DNA of 64,000 nucleotides from Vibrio fluvialis (GCF_900460245.1 NZ_UHIP01000002.1:1550001-1614000), one strand, 5' to 3'; shown: positions 24,805-33,109, counted from the first letter of the stretch. Notes: generated by a model from the sequence alone, not told the origin. Translations and numbers: made by a program.

Positions 24805-25443
24805 CTATGCAAGGTAAATTTCTACTCGCTCTTTACCTCCGCCAATATTCTTCCGCTTGAGACGAATGCCGCCGACTTCGCCCGTGCTTTTCAGATGGGT
24901 ACCGCCACACGGCACTTTAGCAAACCCCTCAACTTGCCAGTAACGGCGCTCTTCGGTTTCATCGGAAAACGCACTGATGATCGGTGAATCTTGCGCGATG
25001 ATCTTGTTCGCTTGCTCTGTAAGTTCTGGCAGCAAAGGCGCGATGCTCTCTGGCCAATAGAAATCGATGCGACTCTTATCCTGTGAGATGTGCGCGCCGA
25101 TTTTCTCAACTTCTGAAAATTTCTGGTAGAACAATTCCAACACCACTTCAGCGGCGAAATGTAACTTCATTAGTTGATAACGACGCGGCCAGTCGATTTG
25201 AACCCACACCTCTTCGCCCACACCAAACGCGGCATCTTGATCCAGGGTATAACGAATGGTTCGCCCCTGTTTTTCAGCCTTTGTCACCGCAATGCCAGCA
25301 ATGGTGCCGCTGTCGCTTTCCTGACCACCAGATTCTGCATAGAAAATGGTTTCTTCCAGTTCAACCTGTGAGCCTTCGACCCAGCTGACTCTGGTTAAAT
25401 GTTCGGTTTGATAGGGATTAGCCCAAAATTGCTTTTTACACAT
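24805..25443 (-). CDS. AlaX-like alanyl-tRNA editing protein, zinc site altered
   Basis: 212 residues. It resembles the editing half of alanyl-tRNA synthetase: LEETIFYAESGGQESDSGTI is the glycine-rich beta segment, and CGGTHLKST holds the Cys and His ligands near residue 182. The usual HxxxH is HFAAE here (in LMKLHFAAEVV), so one His ligand is replaced by Glu. AlaX proteins deacylate Ser- or Gly-tRNA(Ala). Glu could still bind zinc, but activity is uncertain. I prefer the ATG at 25443 (GAGAGA eight bases ahead) to one six codons upstream without an SD. Confidence 0.85.
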   Translation of the reverse strand: MCKKQFWANPYQTEHLTRVSWVEGSQVELEETIFYAESGGQESDSGTIAGIAVTKAEKQGRTIRYTLDQDAAFGVGEEVWVQIDWPRRYQLMKLHFAAEVVLELFYQKFSEVEKIGAHISQDKSRIDFYWPESIAPLLPELTEQANKIIAQDSPIISAFSDETEERRYWQVEGFAKVPCGGTHLKSTGEVGGIRLKRKNIGGGKERVEIYLA

Positions 25444-25479
25444 TCCTTGTGTCTCTCTCATAATATGCAGTGCTGACGC

Positions 25480-25899
25480 TTAACTATTTTGTACGCGGGC
25501 TTTATGTGCATTCCACGCCTGCTGCTCTGTCTGCAATGCCACTTTCTGCTGTGCTTTGACTTCGTCCCAACGGATGCCCTGTTCAATCGCGCTGATGCGC
25601 TGCTCATATTTTTTGCATGCACGGGCAATCACACTTTCCAGTTTGATCTCACTCTCTTTTTCCAGCGCCAGCAGCAAATTGAGGTAATCCCAAAGAACAT
25701 CTCCGAGTTCTTCTTCCAGATAGCAGCGTCGCTCGTGAGGGATCTCTTCTTCAACTTCCTGCAGCTCGGATTGAATTTCATGCAGATAGGTCTGAGCGCC
25801 CTGAAACCAATCACTGGATTGGTCGATATCGCTTTTGCGCTGCGCAATCGCCAGCAACGCTTCTACGTTTGAGCCCAGCGCCTGAGTTAGTGTCTCCAT
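25480..25899 (-). CDS. MazG-like nucleotide pyrophosphohydrolase
   Basis: 139 residues. The metal-binding pattern EIQSELQEVEEEI (about 41-53) and EEELGDVLWDYLNLL (62-76) is the ExxE-12-28-ExxD signature of MazG-type NTP pyrophosphatases, which clean non-canonical or surplus nucleotides. It is all-helical and shorter than MazG. Its start overlaps the end of the upstream secreted-protein gene by 13 bases, so they are translationally coupled. Confidence 0.88.
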   Translation of the reverse strand: METLTQALGSNVEALLAIAQRKSDIDQSSDWFQGAQTYLHEIQSELQEVEEEIPHERRCYLEEELGDVLWDYLNLLLALEKESEIKLESVIARACKKYEQRISAIEQGIRWDEVKAQQKVALQTEQQAWNAHKARVQNS

Positions 25900-26258
25900 T
25901 GACCTCTCTCTTCGAGAATAACTTTTGAATCCTGCACGACGCGCAAGATGCCATTTTCCAGTACTTGGTATTCGGTATTACCGTTGAAGAAGTGATACCC
26001 CAGAAAGCGACAAGGTGTTTTACCATCCTTACACATCATGTGCAGCGTTTCGCCTTTAAGCGCGATTAGCTTTCCGCTTTCTTTGGCTTGGCCTACATAC
26101 GTGACATTGTCACAGGAAACATTGCCTTCTTCACACTGCGAAGTCACTTCCACCACATAATGCGGCGTTTCCAATGTGGCACTCAACACTGGCATCGTCA
26201 TGAAAGCCAGAACTAAACACCACAGACGAGGTCGAAATTTCAAAACACTTTTACTCAC
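25887..26258 (-). CDS. Secreted hypothetical protein with four cysteines
   Basis: About 123 residues from a GTG at 26258 that overlaps the end of the VOC gene upstream. The start is uncertain since no good SD is visible, and an ATG at 26288 is also in frame. A signal-peptide-like hydrophobic stretch (RLWCLVLAFMTMPVLSA) precedes the mature part, which has Cys in SQCEEGNVSCDN and MMCKDGKTPCRF, likely two disulfides in the periplasm. I do not recognise the family. It is coupled to the MazG-like gene by overlap. Confidence 0.7.
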   Translation of the reverse strand: MSKSVLKFRPRLWCLVLAFMTMPVLSATLETPHYVVEVTSQCEEGNVSCDNVTYVGQAKESGKLIALKGETLHMMCKDGKTPCRFLGYHFFNGNTEYQVLENGILRVVQDSKVILEERGQWRH

Positions 26259-26646
26259 TAGTGACAAACGGATAATTAGACAGCTCAATCAGGTTTCCAT
26301 CCGGATCGCGCACATACACCGAGCGAATAGGCCCGACAGCACCAGTACGGGTGACCGGACCTTCTTCAATCTCAATAGCATGCTCTTGCAAGGTGACAAT
26401 AACCATATCAAGCGGCGTGTGAGTGATAAAGCACAGGTCTGCGCTTCCGGCCTGAACTGTGCGAGCTTTGGGTTCAAATTCCGCCCCCAACAGATGGAGA
26501 TTAATTTTCTGATTACCAAAACTGAGTGCGCGACGTCCTTCACCAAAAGTGACCGGCGTCATACCCAGAATCTCACTGTAGAATGCAACGGTCGCCTCAA
26601 TGTCCGCGACCGTCAGCACCCAATGATCTAAATGGCTGATCTGCAT
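26251..26646 (-). CDS. VOC-superfamily protein (glyoxalase-like)
   Basis: 131 residues. It begins MQISHLDHWVLTVADIEATV with a metal-ligand His, a second near residue 51 (INLHLLG), and ends with the ligand Glu in VRDPDGNLIELSNY. Two modules are complete. The RDPDGNLIELSNY end is shared with fosfomycin-type and virulence-labelled VOC proteins, but no reaction can be assigned. It follows the SpoIIAA-like gene after three bases and overlaps the secreted-protein gene, so four genes (27027 to 25480) form a compact operon. Confidence 0.88.
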   Translation of the reverse strand: MQISHLDHWVLTVADIEATVAFYSEILGMTPVTFGEGRRALSFGNQKINLHLLGAEFEPKARTVQAGSADLCFITHTPLDMVIVTLQEHAIEIEEGPVTRTGAVGPIRSVYVRDPDGNLIELSNYPFVTSE

Positions 26647-26649
26647 ATA

Positions 26650-27027
26650 TTATTCCAGCCATTCCAACGCTTGAGCATAATCATCAAAAAAGCGAATTTC
26701 ACCGGAGATAAACCAACTGCCAATCTTGGCCGCTAACTCTTGCCAACCGGGCTTACCATACAGCGCGATCTTATCGAAGTCAGAGCCGTGCTTGAGACCC
26801 AGCTTAAAATCGTCCCACGCGGCACGCAGCTCCCAGCCTTCCAGCTCAGTAGCATCAAACAACACTTTGACTTTCGGTTCATTCACTTTTACCAGCGCCG
26901 CATCAAGCATGGGTGTCATAATTTCATAGTCTTGATGAGTCAGGGTTCCTACGGCCTTGATGACCACGAAAAACTGCTCATCTACCCTATCTAACCCAAT
27001 GGAAATGCCGTGTCGTTGAAAACTCAT
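26650..27027 (-). CDS. SpoIIAA-like (STAS-fold) protein
   Basis: 125 residues with the family pattern of alternating strands: FFVVIKAVGTLTHQDYE, then VKVLFDATELEGWELRAAWD (about 53-72) and KIALYGKPGWQE. Members have a STAS-type fold without the phosphorylated Ser and may bind lipids or membranes; no function is established. AAGGAGGCGTT is a near-ideal SD. It heads a tight four-gene group. Confidence 0.85.
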   Translation of the reverse strand: MSFQRHGISIGLDRVDEQFFVVIKAVGTLTHQDYEIMTPMLDAALVKVNEPKVKVLFDATELEGWELRAAWDDFKLGLKHGSDFDKIALYGKPGWQELAAKIGSWFISGEIRFFDDYAQALEWLE

Positions 27028-27053
27028 AACGCCTCCTTACACTGTGTTTTGGA

Positions 27054-27536
27054 TTACTTTGCCAGTTCAACCCAGGTGCCCTGAGTCAACTGTTCCAGTT
27101 CGCTTGAGTGTAGTTCAAACAAGGAGTTCGGCGTGCCAGCCGCCGCCCAAATGGCGTCATAAAGTTTGAGCGCCGGGTCAAGTATGGTGGTCACTTGCGC
27201 ATGATGGGCAACTGGCGGAACGCCACCGATCGCATAGCCGACTTTCTCACGCACAAAATCAGCGTCCGCTTTGCTCAACTTAATGCCCGTGGCTTGCTCC
27301 ACTTTGCGTGTACACACCATGTTCGCACCAGACGCAACGATCAGTACCGGTTCACCTGTCGCTTTGTTTTTGAAGATCAGCGACTTTGCGATTTGACCAA
27401 TCGTGCAACCGACCGTTTCTGCTGCTTCCGCCGCCGTACGGGTTGAGGCAGGCATTTGCCTGACCACAAATTGCTGCCCATGGCGGGAAAGAAAATCCTG
27501 CACGCGTTGCGATGAGGCTTTGAGATCCTGGCTCAT
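27054..27536 (-). CDS. YbaK/EbsC-family tRNA deacylase-like protein
   Basis: 160 residues from the ATG at 27536 (AAGGAAG upstream). The core GCTIGQIAKSLIFKNKATGE contains the conserved Lys of the INS/YbaK deacylase fold, followed by VLIVASGANMV and VGYAIGGVPPVAHH. It belongs to the free-standing editing proteins that remove mischarged Ala, Cys or other amino acids from tRNA (ProXp/YbaK group). The VGYAIGGVPPVAH loop marks the YeaK/PA2301-like branch. With the AlaX-like gene it is the second editing-type protein in this run. Confidence 0.88.
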   Translation of the reverse strand: MSQDLKASSQRVQDFLSRHGQQFVVRQMPASTRTAAEAAETVGCTIGQIAKSLIFKNKATGEPVLIVASGANMVCTRKVEQATGIKLSKADADFVREKVGYAIGGVPPVAHHAQVTTILDPALKLYDAIWAAAGTPNSLFELHSSELEQLTQGTWVELAK

Positions 27537-27619
27537 GACGTTGACTTCCTTGTTGATGATTTGACTACAAACATAACGCGCCACCTATGTGGCCGCAACC
27601 CGTTTGACCAGCGCTCGGC

Positions 27620-28273
27620 TTATCTCTGCTCCACGGGTTGTGGTAACAAAGCAGCAAAATCGCGGATAGACATGAGCGCACGACTCAGATCGTTGTGGCG
27701 GTTAAACTCGTGTTGAATTGCAATCACGTCGCAGCCGCTTGCGCAGCCAGCCTCAATGCCTGCTGTAGAATCTTCGAATACCAGCGCGTCTTTTGCTGCA
27801 ACATTGAGCCTTTTTAATGCCAGCAGGTAAGCTTCAGGATGCGGCTTGTGTTGGGTGACATGCTCCTGAGTAATGACCAAATCAAACGCATCGGCTAAAT
27901 CCAGCGATGACAGAATACGCTCCACCATCCATGTCGCCGCAGAACTGACCACTGCGCAGCGTTTATGCTGTCGTTTCAGTTCGGCTATGTAGTTCTTCGC
28001 GCCCGGAGTCAGGGTTAACGCTCCATTAAGCAGGCGCTCGTAGTGAGTTCGAAAATGACGGTTGAATTCGGCTAAATCGGGAGAAATACCGGTATGGCGA
28101 AAAAAGTGTCCGGTCACCGTTGGCCAGTTTTCTCCCATTACCTGCTTGTAAATATTATGGTCGACAGTCTGTCCGTACTCCTGGCAAGCCAGTGCTAGCG
28201 CCTGACCTTTCAACGGTTCTGAATTCACTAATGTGCCATCCATATCGAACAGATAAGCCTGATAATCCTTCAA
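27620..28273 (-). CDS. HAD-superfamily phosphatase/phosphomutase-like protein (TTG start)
   Basis: 217 residues. The start is TTG at 28273 behind AAAGGAG. HAD motif I is FDMDGTLVNSEP with both Asp, motif II is AVVSSAAT, motif III is the Lys in QHKPHPEAYL, and motif IV is VFEDSTAGIEAG. A helical cap at residues 15-85 places it with beta-phosphoglucomutase and phosphoglycolate phosphatase relatives. The substrate is unknown, likely a sugar phosphate. It starts 37 bases after the VOC gene upstream. Confidence 0.9.
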   Translation of the reverse strand: MKDYQAYLFDMDGTLVNSEPLKGQALALACQEYGQTVDHNIYKQVMGENWPTVTGHFFRHTGISPDLAEFNRHFRTHYERLLNGALTLTPGAKNYIAELKRQHKRCAVVSSAATWMVERILSSLDLADAFDLVITQEHVTQHKPHPEAYLLALKRLNVAAKDALVFEDSTAGIEAGCASGCDVIAIQHEFNRHNDLSRALMSIRDFAALLPQPVEQR

Positions 28274-28309
28274 TGGGAACTCCTTTGACGTTGGCAGAAT
28301 GGTTTTTGT

Positions 28310-28714
28310 TTAATTGTCTACGTAGGGCTTCAGCTCCACGACATTGCCTTCGGGATCATCAAGGTATACTGAGCGCCCAAAACCTTGCGCGCCATAACGC
28401 TTGGCGAAATCCGAATGCGGAATATTGTGACCATCGAGAAAGGCCGTCAGTTCCCCTTCATCGACTGGCGTAATCTGCAAGCAAAAATGATCGACATTGC
28501 GTCCGTCCTGCTCAGGCGCTTTACCGCCCAGTTGCCCGAGCTCGCTATCTACGGTCACGATATCGATCAGCGCATTGCCCGCACGAAGCTGTGTGAGCCC
28601 CTGCGGCAATTCCCGTTCAAGCTGACAGCCCAGTATGGTTTGATAAAAATGCAGCATCTGATCCAGTTTGGTAGTGCGCAGCACTATGTGGTCCAGCCCG
28701 TGTATCTTGATCAT
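28310..28714 (-). CDS. VOC-superfamily protein (glyoxalase-like)
   Basis: 134 residues. It begins MIKIHGLDHIVLRTTKLDQM (metal His), has VDHFCLQI as the start of the second module, and ends DDPEGNVVELKPY with the ligand Glu. The sequence TKLDQMLHFYQTILGC is close to the YaeR/lactoylglutathione-lyase-like branch. No activity can be assigned. AAGGAGAACAACC precedes the ATG. It lies between a HAD gene and a GNAT gene on the same strand with gaps near 30 bases. Confidence 0.9.
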   Translation of the reverse strand: MIKIHGLDHIVLRTTKLDQMLHFYQTILGCQLERELPQGLTQLRAGNALIDIVTVDSELGQLGGKAPEQDGRNVDHFCLQITPVDEGELTAFLDGHNIPHSDFAKRYGAQGFGRSVYLDDPEGNVVELKPYVDN

Positions 28715-28743
28715 GGTTGTTCTCCTTAACTCACCCCGCGTGT

Positions 28744-29223
28744 TTATGCCTTGGCAAACGCCTTGAGCGCATCACCTTCAAAGCGAAAATACTGTTTTTC
28801 CGCCACTTGGGCGGCATGAATTTTCTGATAAAACGCCGCCGCACCCGGGTTGGTGGTTTCCGCGGTCCAGTCGAGGCGCAAACACTGTTTATCCAGCGCT
28901 TCTCTGGCAAGGTATTTCATCAACTGCTCGCCCACACCGAGCCCTCGCGCCTGCTGCGATACAAACAAATCTTTCATATACATCTGCCCGGACAAACGCG
29001 GCGCGGGATACATAATGGTGTACGTGGCAAAACCAACTATCTGATCATTTACACTGGCCGCAACCAAGCGGACTCCGGAATGATCAGCGAACAGACCGTG
29101 TTGCAGATAATCAAGAATATCGCATTCGCTCGCCGCATCCTGACCAAAATAGTAACGTTCGAGCTCTGAAAAAATGGGCACCAGCAAGTGAGCTTGATGC
29201 GAAGTGATCGGGAGAATGTTCAC
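28744..29223 (-). CDS. GNAT-family N-acetyltransferase (GTG start)
   Basis: 159 residues from the GTG at 29223 with AAAGGA eleven bases upstream. The acetyl-CoA loop is DLFVSQQARGLGVGEQLMKY and the distal segment WTAETTNPGAAAFYQKIHA. It is a small-molecule GNAT of the same broad type as the one at 22106. It is probably the first gene of a GNAT-VOC-HAD transcript, because the next upstream gene runs the other way. Confidence 0.9.
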   Translation of the reverse strand: MNILPITSHQAHLLVPIFSELERYYFGQDAASECDILDYLQHGLFADHSGVRLVAASVNDQIVGFATYTIMYPAPRLSGQMYMKDLFVSQQARGLGVGEQLMKYLAREALDKQCLRLDWTAETTNPGAAAFYQKIHAAQVAEKQYFRFEGDALKAFAKA

Positions 29224-29349
29224 GTGATAAATCGTCCTTTTCTTCGGCCATGTATCCGTACTTGAGAATGGCCCTTTTGCTGAAAATGCTTCGCCAAGCT
29301 GCGCTTAGTCTCTACAATAGCGCCTCTTTAACGACTTTGCTGTAAACGA

Positions 29350-30036
29350 ATGAAACTGAGTAAACGCCTGCAAACCCTTGATAGCCTCGTCACACAACAC
29401 TATGACCACATCTGGGACTGCTGTTGTGACCACGGATTTTTGGGCATGACGTTGCTAAAACGTCAGGCGGCCACGCAAGTGCATTTCGTCGATATAGTGC
29501 CGGACTTGATGGATTTACTGCACCAGCGTCTGGAGCGCTATTTTCCGCGTCAAGCCGGGTTTGACTGGCAGATACATTGCCAGGATGTCGGCACTTTGCC
29601 TCTTGCTCAACATGAGGGAAAGCATCTGGTGATCATCGCCGGCGTTGGCGGAGATTTAATGTCAGAGTTGGTTAAAGCGATTATTCATGCTCATCCGAAT
29701 ACGACGATCGAGTTTCTGCTGTGTCCGGTCCATCACACATACACCTTGCGCTCTCTGTTACAGGAATTAGGCGCGCAGTGCATCAGCGAAACCTTGCTGG
29801 AAGAGAACGGCCGTTATTACGAAGTGCTGCACGTAGTGACTCGTTCTCAAACGCATCAACATCGTAGCTTGAGCAAGGTCGGAGAACAGATCTGGCAGCA
29901 ATCCGATCAGCAGCGCGAGCTAGCCAAACGCTATCATGCCAAGTTGCTGGCACACTATGCCCGCATGCAACAGAGTACGCCCGACAAAGTCGCGCCCATT
30001 CTGAAGGCCTATCAGGCAATCACATTTGACGATTAA
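29350..30036 (+). CDS. TrmK-like tRNA (adenine-N1)-methyltransferase family protein
   Basis: 228 residues. It starts MKLSKRLQTLDSLV, the usual opening of the TrmK/DUF633 family. SAM motif I is DCCCDHGFLGMTLL (about 23-36), with VHFVDIVPDLMDLL next and IIAGVGGDLMSEL as motif IV. Bacillus TrmK methylates A22 of tRNA; the family is less common in Gammaproteobacteria. It is one of only three plus-strand genes in 31 kb. Its stop overlaps the stop of the convergent SDR gene by four bases. No strong SD is seen. Confidence 0.85.
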   Translation: MKLSKRLQTLDSLVTQHYDHIWDCCCDHGFLGMTLLKRQAATQVHFVDIVPDLMDLLHQRLERYFPRQAGFDWQIHCQDVGTLPLAQHEGKHLVIIAGVGGDLMSELVKAIIHAHPNTTIEFLLCPVHHTYTLRSLLQELGAQCISETLLEENGRYYEVLHVVTRSQTHQHRSLSKVGEQIWQQSDQQRELAKRYHAKLLAHYARMQQSTPDKVAPILKAYQAITFDD

Positions 30037-30764
30037 CGCCCACCGGCAAGATCAATAAACGATCCGGTCACATACGAGGCTTCCTCTGACAGCAACCACG
30101 CGATAGCATTCGCGACTTCTTCCGAAGTACCGCCCCGTTTCAATGGAATGTTAGGCGCCAGCCGATCCACGCGTCCCGGTTCGCCGCCGTCGGCATGCAT
30201 CTCCGTATAGATAAAGCCCGGACGGACGCCATTCACGCGGATGCCCTGTTCGGCCACTTCCAGCGACAACCCTTTGGTCAATGAGTCCATCGCGCCTTTC
30301 GATGCAGCATAGTCAACATATTCGAATGGTGCGCCGCTGCGTGAAGCCGCAGAAGAGACGTTCACAATCGCGCCACCAGAAGGCATCTGTTTAAGAGCTT
30401 CCCGGCAACATAAAAAGCAGCTGGTCACATTCGTGTTCATCACATGGTTAAACCGTTCGAGGCTCATGTCTGCCAATCGGCTCTGCTTATCCAATATGCC
30501 CGCATTATTGACCAGATGCGTCACCACGCCAAAACGTTGCTCAGTAGCAGCGAAAAGCGCTTCGACCTCCTGCTCATTGGCTACATCGGCCTGCATGGCA
30601 AACGCGCGACCGCCCATGTCGGTAATGGCACCCACCACTTGATCGGCACTGGCCTGATTCGCACGGTAGTTGACACACACCGCATACCCTTGTTTTGCGA
30701 GCAACTTAGACGTTGCCGCTCCAATACCCCGGCTTCCGCCAGTCACAATCACAACTTTATTCAT
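30033..30764 (-). CDS. Short-chain dehydrogenase/reductase (SDR)
   Basis: 243 residues. The cofactor motif is VTGGSRGIGAATSK (8-21), followed by VNYRAN, which favours NADP. The NNAG motif is HLVNNAGILD, and the catalytic Ser and YxxxK lie in NVSSAASRSGAP and VDYAASKGAMD. It ends GSFIDLAGGR, typical of classical SDRs such as glucose dehydrogenase-like or FabG-like enzymes. The substrate is unknown. It lies upstream of nothing obvious and converges with the TrmK-like gene. Confidence 0.92.
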   Translation of the reverse strand: MNKVVIVTGGSRGIGAATSKLLAKQGYAVCVNYRANQASADQVVGAITDMGGRAFAMQADVANEQEVEALFAATEQRFGVVTHLVNNAGILDKQSRLADMSLERFNHVMNTNVTSCFLCCREALKQMPSGGAIVNVSSAASRSGAPFEYVDYAASKGAMDSLTKGLSLEVAEQGIRVNGVRPGFIYTEMHADGGEPGRVDRLAPNIPLKRGGTSEEVANAIAWLLSEEASYVTGSFIDLAGGR

Positions 30765-30797
30765 ACTCTTCCCTGATACGGCATCCTTCCAACTGAA

Positions 30798-31361
30798 TTA
30801 GGATGCCTTGGTATTATGATGGAGCTCAAACAGCGTACGGTAGGAATGATGCTCGCGCTGCTGCTCCGTTAATCCAAACGTCGCAGCCAGTTCGAGGAGC
30901 TGCGCACGGTATTGTTCAAGCGCGCTGTCGTCATCCGTCATAATGGCGAACTCGGCAAATTCTCCGATTCCCGGCAGGACATCGACCGTAATGTGAAAAT
31001 CGCCGACAAAATAGATACTGCGAGTCTTTTGCATCGTTAACACACATTCATAACCCAAGGTGACGAGCATGCTTTTCGCGGCTTCGACATCAGTAATATT
31101 GGTTGCCTGACAGCGGTCATCACCCGGCCCTTTTACAATCCACAAGCGGTTACCGGATGGCTGCATGTCACGAATGCACAGCGCTTTACTCTGCTCACGC
31201 AAAGTACGTTGCGGCGTATCGAAATAGTCATCACGCTCGTAATTGTCTTCCAGCATAATGTCATGCGGGATCTGGCTTAACCGTTTAAGAAACTGGGCTT
31301 TAGAAGCGATGCGATATTTCAACTCCACTTCATAACGACCCGAAAAATGAGATTGACTCAT
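30798..31361 (-). CDS. Class IV adenylate cyclase / CYTH-domain protein
   Basis: 187 residues. The CYTH signature ExExK is VELK in GRYEVELKYRI (about 8-18), followed by DDYFDTPQRTLREQSKALCI and later acidic metal ligands in DFHITVDVLPGIGEFAE. This matches CyaB-type (class IV) adenylate cyclases and thiamine-triphosphatase-like relatives. It could make cAMP or hydrolyse a triphosphate; sequence alone does not decide. AGGAGCCTTCATTC precedes the ATG. It lies 33 bases upstream of the SDR gene on the same strand. Confidence 0.88.
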   Translation of the reverse strand: MSQSHFSGRYEVELKYRIASKAQFLKRLSQIPHDIMLEDNYERDDYFDTPQRTLREQSKALCIRDMQPSGNRLWIVKGPGDDRCQATNITDVEAAKSMLVTLGYECVLTMQKTRSIYFVGDFHITVDVLPGIGEFAEFAIMTDDDSALEQYRAQLLELAATFGLTEQQREHHSYRTLFELHHNTKAS

Positions 31362-31463
31362 GAATGAAGGCTCCTATCACACCAAGGCGATCAAACGCTG
31401 CTCAGTGTGTACAACGGGATAGTTCAGGAAACGCGCTTCCTAGCAATAAGGCACCTTAACAAA

Positions 31464-31486
31464 AAGGCTGCAGTAGTTGCAGCCTT
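31464..31486 (-). terminator. Rho-independent terminator of the GNAT gene at 31494
   Basis: Stem AAGGCTGCA / TGCAGCCTT with a 5-base loop; on the minus strand it is followed by a T run, eight bases after the stop at 31494. Confidence 0.88.
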
Positions 31487-31493
31487 CTCACCC

Positions 31494-31958
31494 TTATTTA
31501 TCGACCAGATCACGCGTCATGAACTTGCTGTTTGGGTCTGGTTGGTAATTGGCAAAAGGCTCGCAGTAGCGAAAGCCGTTTTTCTCATACAGCGTACGCG
31601 CCGGAATAAAAAACGTTTCAGACCCGGTTTCCAGGCTCAATTTTTGATAACCACGAACCTTAGCTTCGTTGATCAAATGTGATAAAAGCTGCGATGCCAC
31701 ACCGCGATTACGGGCCACCGATGAGGTTCGCATCGATTTGATTTCCCCATGCTGCGCGTCCAACTCTTTCAGCGCAACACAGCCGAGCACTTCACCGTCA
31801 TCTTTCGCTGCCCAAAAGGTAATTGAAGGGTGTTTGAGCGCTTCGACATCCAGAGCGTGTACACTTTCTGGTGGTGATGTGGCGTACATGTCCGCCAGAT
31901 GTTCTTCCAACAGACGAACAACGCCTGAACCTTGTAAATTATCGACTGCAATCTCCAT
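31494..31958 (-). CDS. GNAT-family N-acetyltransferase
   Basis: 154 residues from the ATG at 31958 (MEIAVDNLQGSGV). The acetyl-CoA loop is EIKSMRTSSVARNRGVASQL (about 72-91) and the C-terminal part has LSLETGSETFFIPARTLYEK. This SVARNRGVASQLL/LETGS form is common among PhnO/YsnE-like GNATs; the substrate is unknown. The start is chosen for the conserved beginning, since the SD is weak. A strong terminator follows. Confidence 0.88.
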   Translation of the reverse strand: MEIAVDNLQGSGVVRLLEEHLADMYATSPPESVHALDVEALKHPSITFWAAKDDGEVLGCVALKELDAQHGEIKSMRTSSVARNRGVASQLLSHLINEAKVRGYQKLSLETGSETFFIPARTLYEKNGFRYCEPFANYQPDPNSKFMTRDLVDK

Positions 31959-32038
31959 TGCCTGCTGTGTCCTTGCTTTTACGATATGAAGGCCACATTC
32001 TTCATGGCAATCCACGTGACGTCAATGCGAATCTCGGT

Positions 32039-32581
32039 TTACTTAATCAGCTGCAATATAGGTTTAAACTCCGCAGCGCGACAATCTTCCACCAGCTCAT
32101 AAAGACACATTTCCACTGAAGTAAGGTGCGCACCGAGTTGGGCCATTTTGTGCAGCCCCAGCGCTAAGTTGGCTTCAGCACGTGAGGAGACGCAGTCCTG
32201 CACCACTTCAACGTGCAAGCCATCCGCGAGCAATCCGCAAACGGTCTGGTAAACACAAATGTGCGCTTCGATACCACACACCAGCCAGTTTGTGGCCCCG
32301 GTGCGGTTGATCGCGTCCACAAAAGCCGTTTCTTTTCCTGCACCAAAGTGAAATTTTTCAATGGGTTGTGAACTACGCAACAACAGTTCACACAATTCCG
32401 GATGCGTTTCTCCGAGCTTGTGCGGATTTTGCTCCAGCCAGATGATTGGCAATTCCAGAATCTGTGCGCCCTGTATCAGCGCTTTCACGTTGTGAATCAG
32501 AGCATCACTGTGTTGAACGATTTGCGCTAATCGGCCCTGAATGTCGACCACGATAAGGCCAGTATTGTGTTTACCGAGCAT
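32039..32581 (-). CDS. Isochorismatase-family hydrolase (YcaC-like)
   Basis: 180 residues. Catalytic Asp in IVVDIQGRL, Lys in PIEKFHF and Cys in VCGIEAHICVYQTVCGLL fit the cysteine-hydrolase triad. The wording CGIEAHICVYQT is that of YcaC-like proteins of unknown substrate. It starts nine bases after the stop of the HAD gene upstream, with GTAGGAACTCGCT before its ATG, so the two are almost certainly co-transcribed. Confidence 0.9.
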   Translation of the reverse strand: MLGKHNTGLIVVDIQGRLAQIVQHSDALIHNVKALIQGAQILELPIIWLEQNPHKLGETHPELCELLLRSSQPIEKFHFGAGKETAFVDAINRTGATNWLVCGIEAHICVYQTVCGLLADGLHVEVVQDCVSSRAEANLALGLHKMAQLGAHLTSVEMCLYELVEDCRAAEFKPILQLIK

Positions 32582-32590
32582 AGCGAGTTC

Positions 32591-33067
32591 CTACTCTTCT
32601 ATCAGTTCTGCCAACGAATGGATCATCGCACCAGAGTACGGCTTGTCCGCCATCTGATGAGAAGGGTTATACCAGATGGCCTGCATGCCAGCATCGAGTG
32701 CGGGGAACACATCTTTATCTAGGGTATCACCCACCATGGTGACGTCAGCTGCAATGGCATCCAAGCGGTCCAAAATCCGTTCAAAAAATTCTGGCGTACC
32801 TTTGGCAATGCCAAGCGTCTGTTTGCAAAAATAGCCCTGAATGAATTCATCCAGCCCGACACGCGCAAACGCTCTTTGAATGTCTTCTTCACTTGAATCA
32901 TCCGCATTGGTAGCAATGTAAATTTCGGCATGCAGGCTGAGCATTCGCAGCGCTTCCAGCGCTTGAGGAGTAGCTTCAACACTTGGCCAGTCACACATTT
33001 TTCCCGTCTGAGATGGATTATCGACCATGAGGGTATCTCCCCAGTCGAACAAGTAAATAGACGTCAT
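32591..33067 (-). CDS. HAD-superfamily hydrolase
   Basis: 158 residues. Motif I is FDWGDTLMVD with Asp-x-Asp, motif II is IATNADDSSEEDI, motif III is the Lys in GIAKGTPEF, and motif IV is MVGDTLDKDVFPAL. It lacks a large cap, so it is probably a small-molecule or protein phosphatase of the YjjG/REG-2-like type. AGGGGGGAATC precedes the ATG. It is the first gene of a pair with the isochorismatase-like gene. Confidence 0.9.
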   Translation of the reverse strand: MTSIYLFDWGDTLMVDNPSQTGKMCDWPSVEATPQALEALRMLSLHAEIYIATNADDSSEEDIQRAFARVGLDEFIQGYFCKQTLGIAKGTPEFFERILDRLDAIAADVTMVGDTLDKDVFPALDAGMQAIWYNPSHQMADKPYSGAMIHSLAELIEE

Positions 33068-33109
33068 GATTCCCCCCTCCTCACTCGAGCATTCATCACG
33101 CTCATGTTT

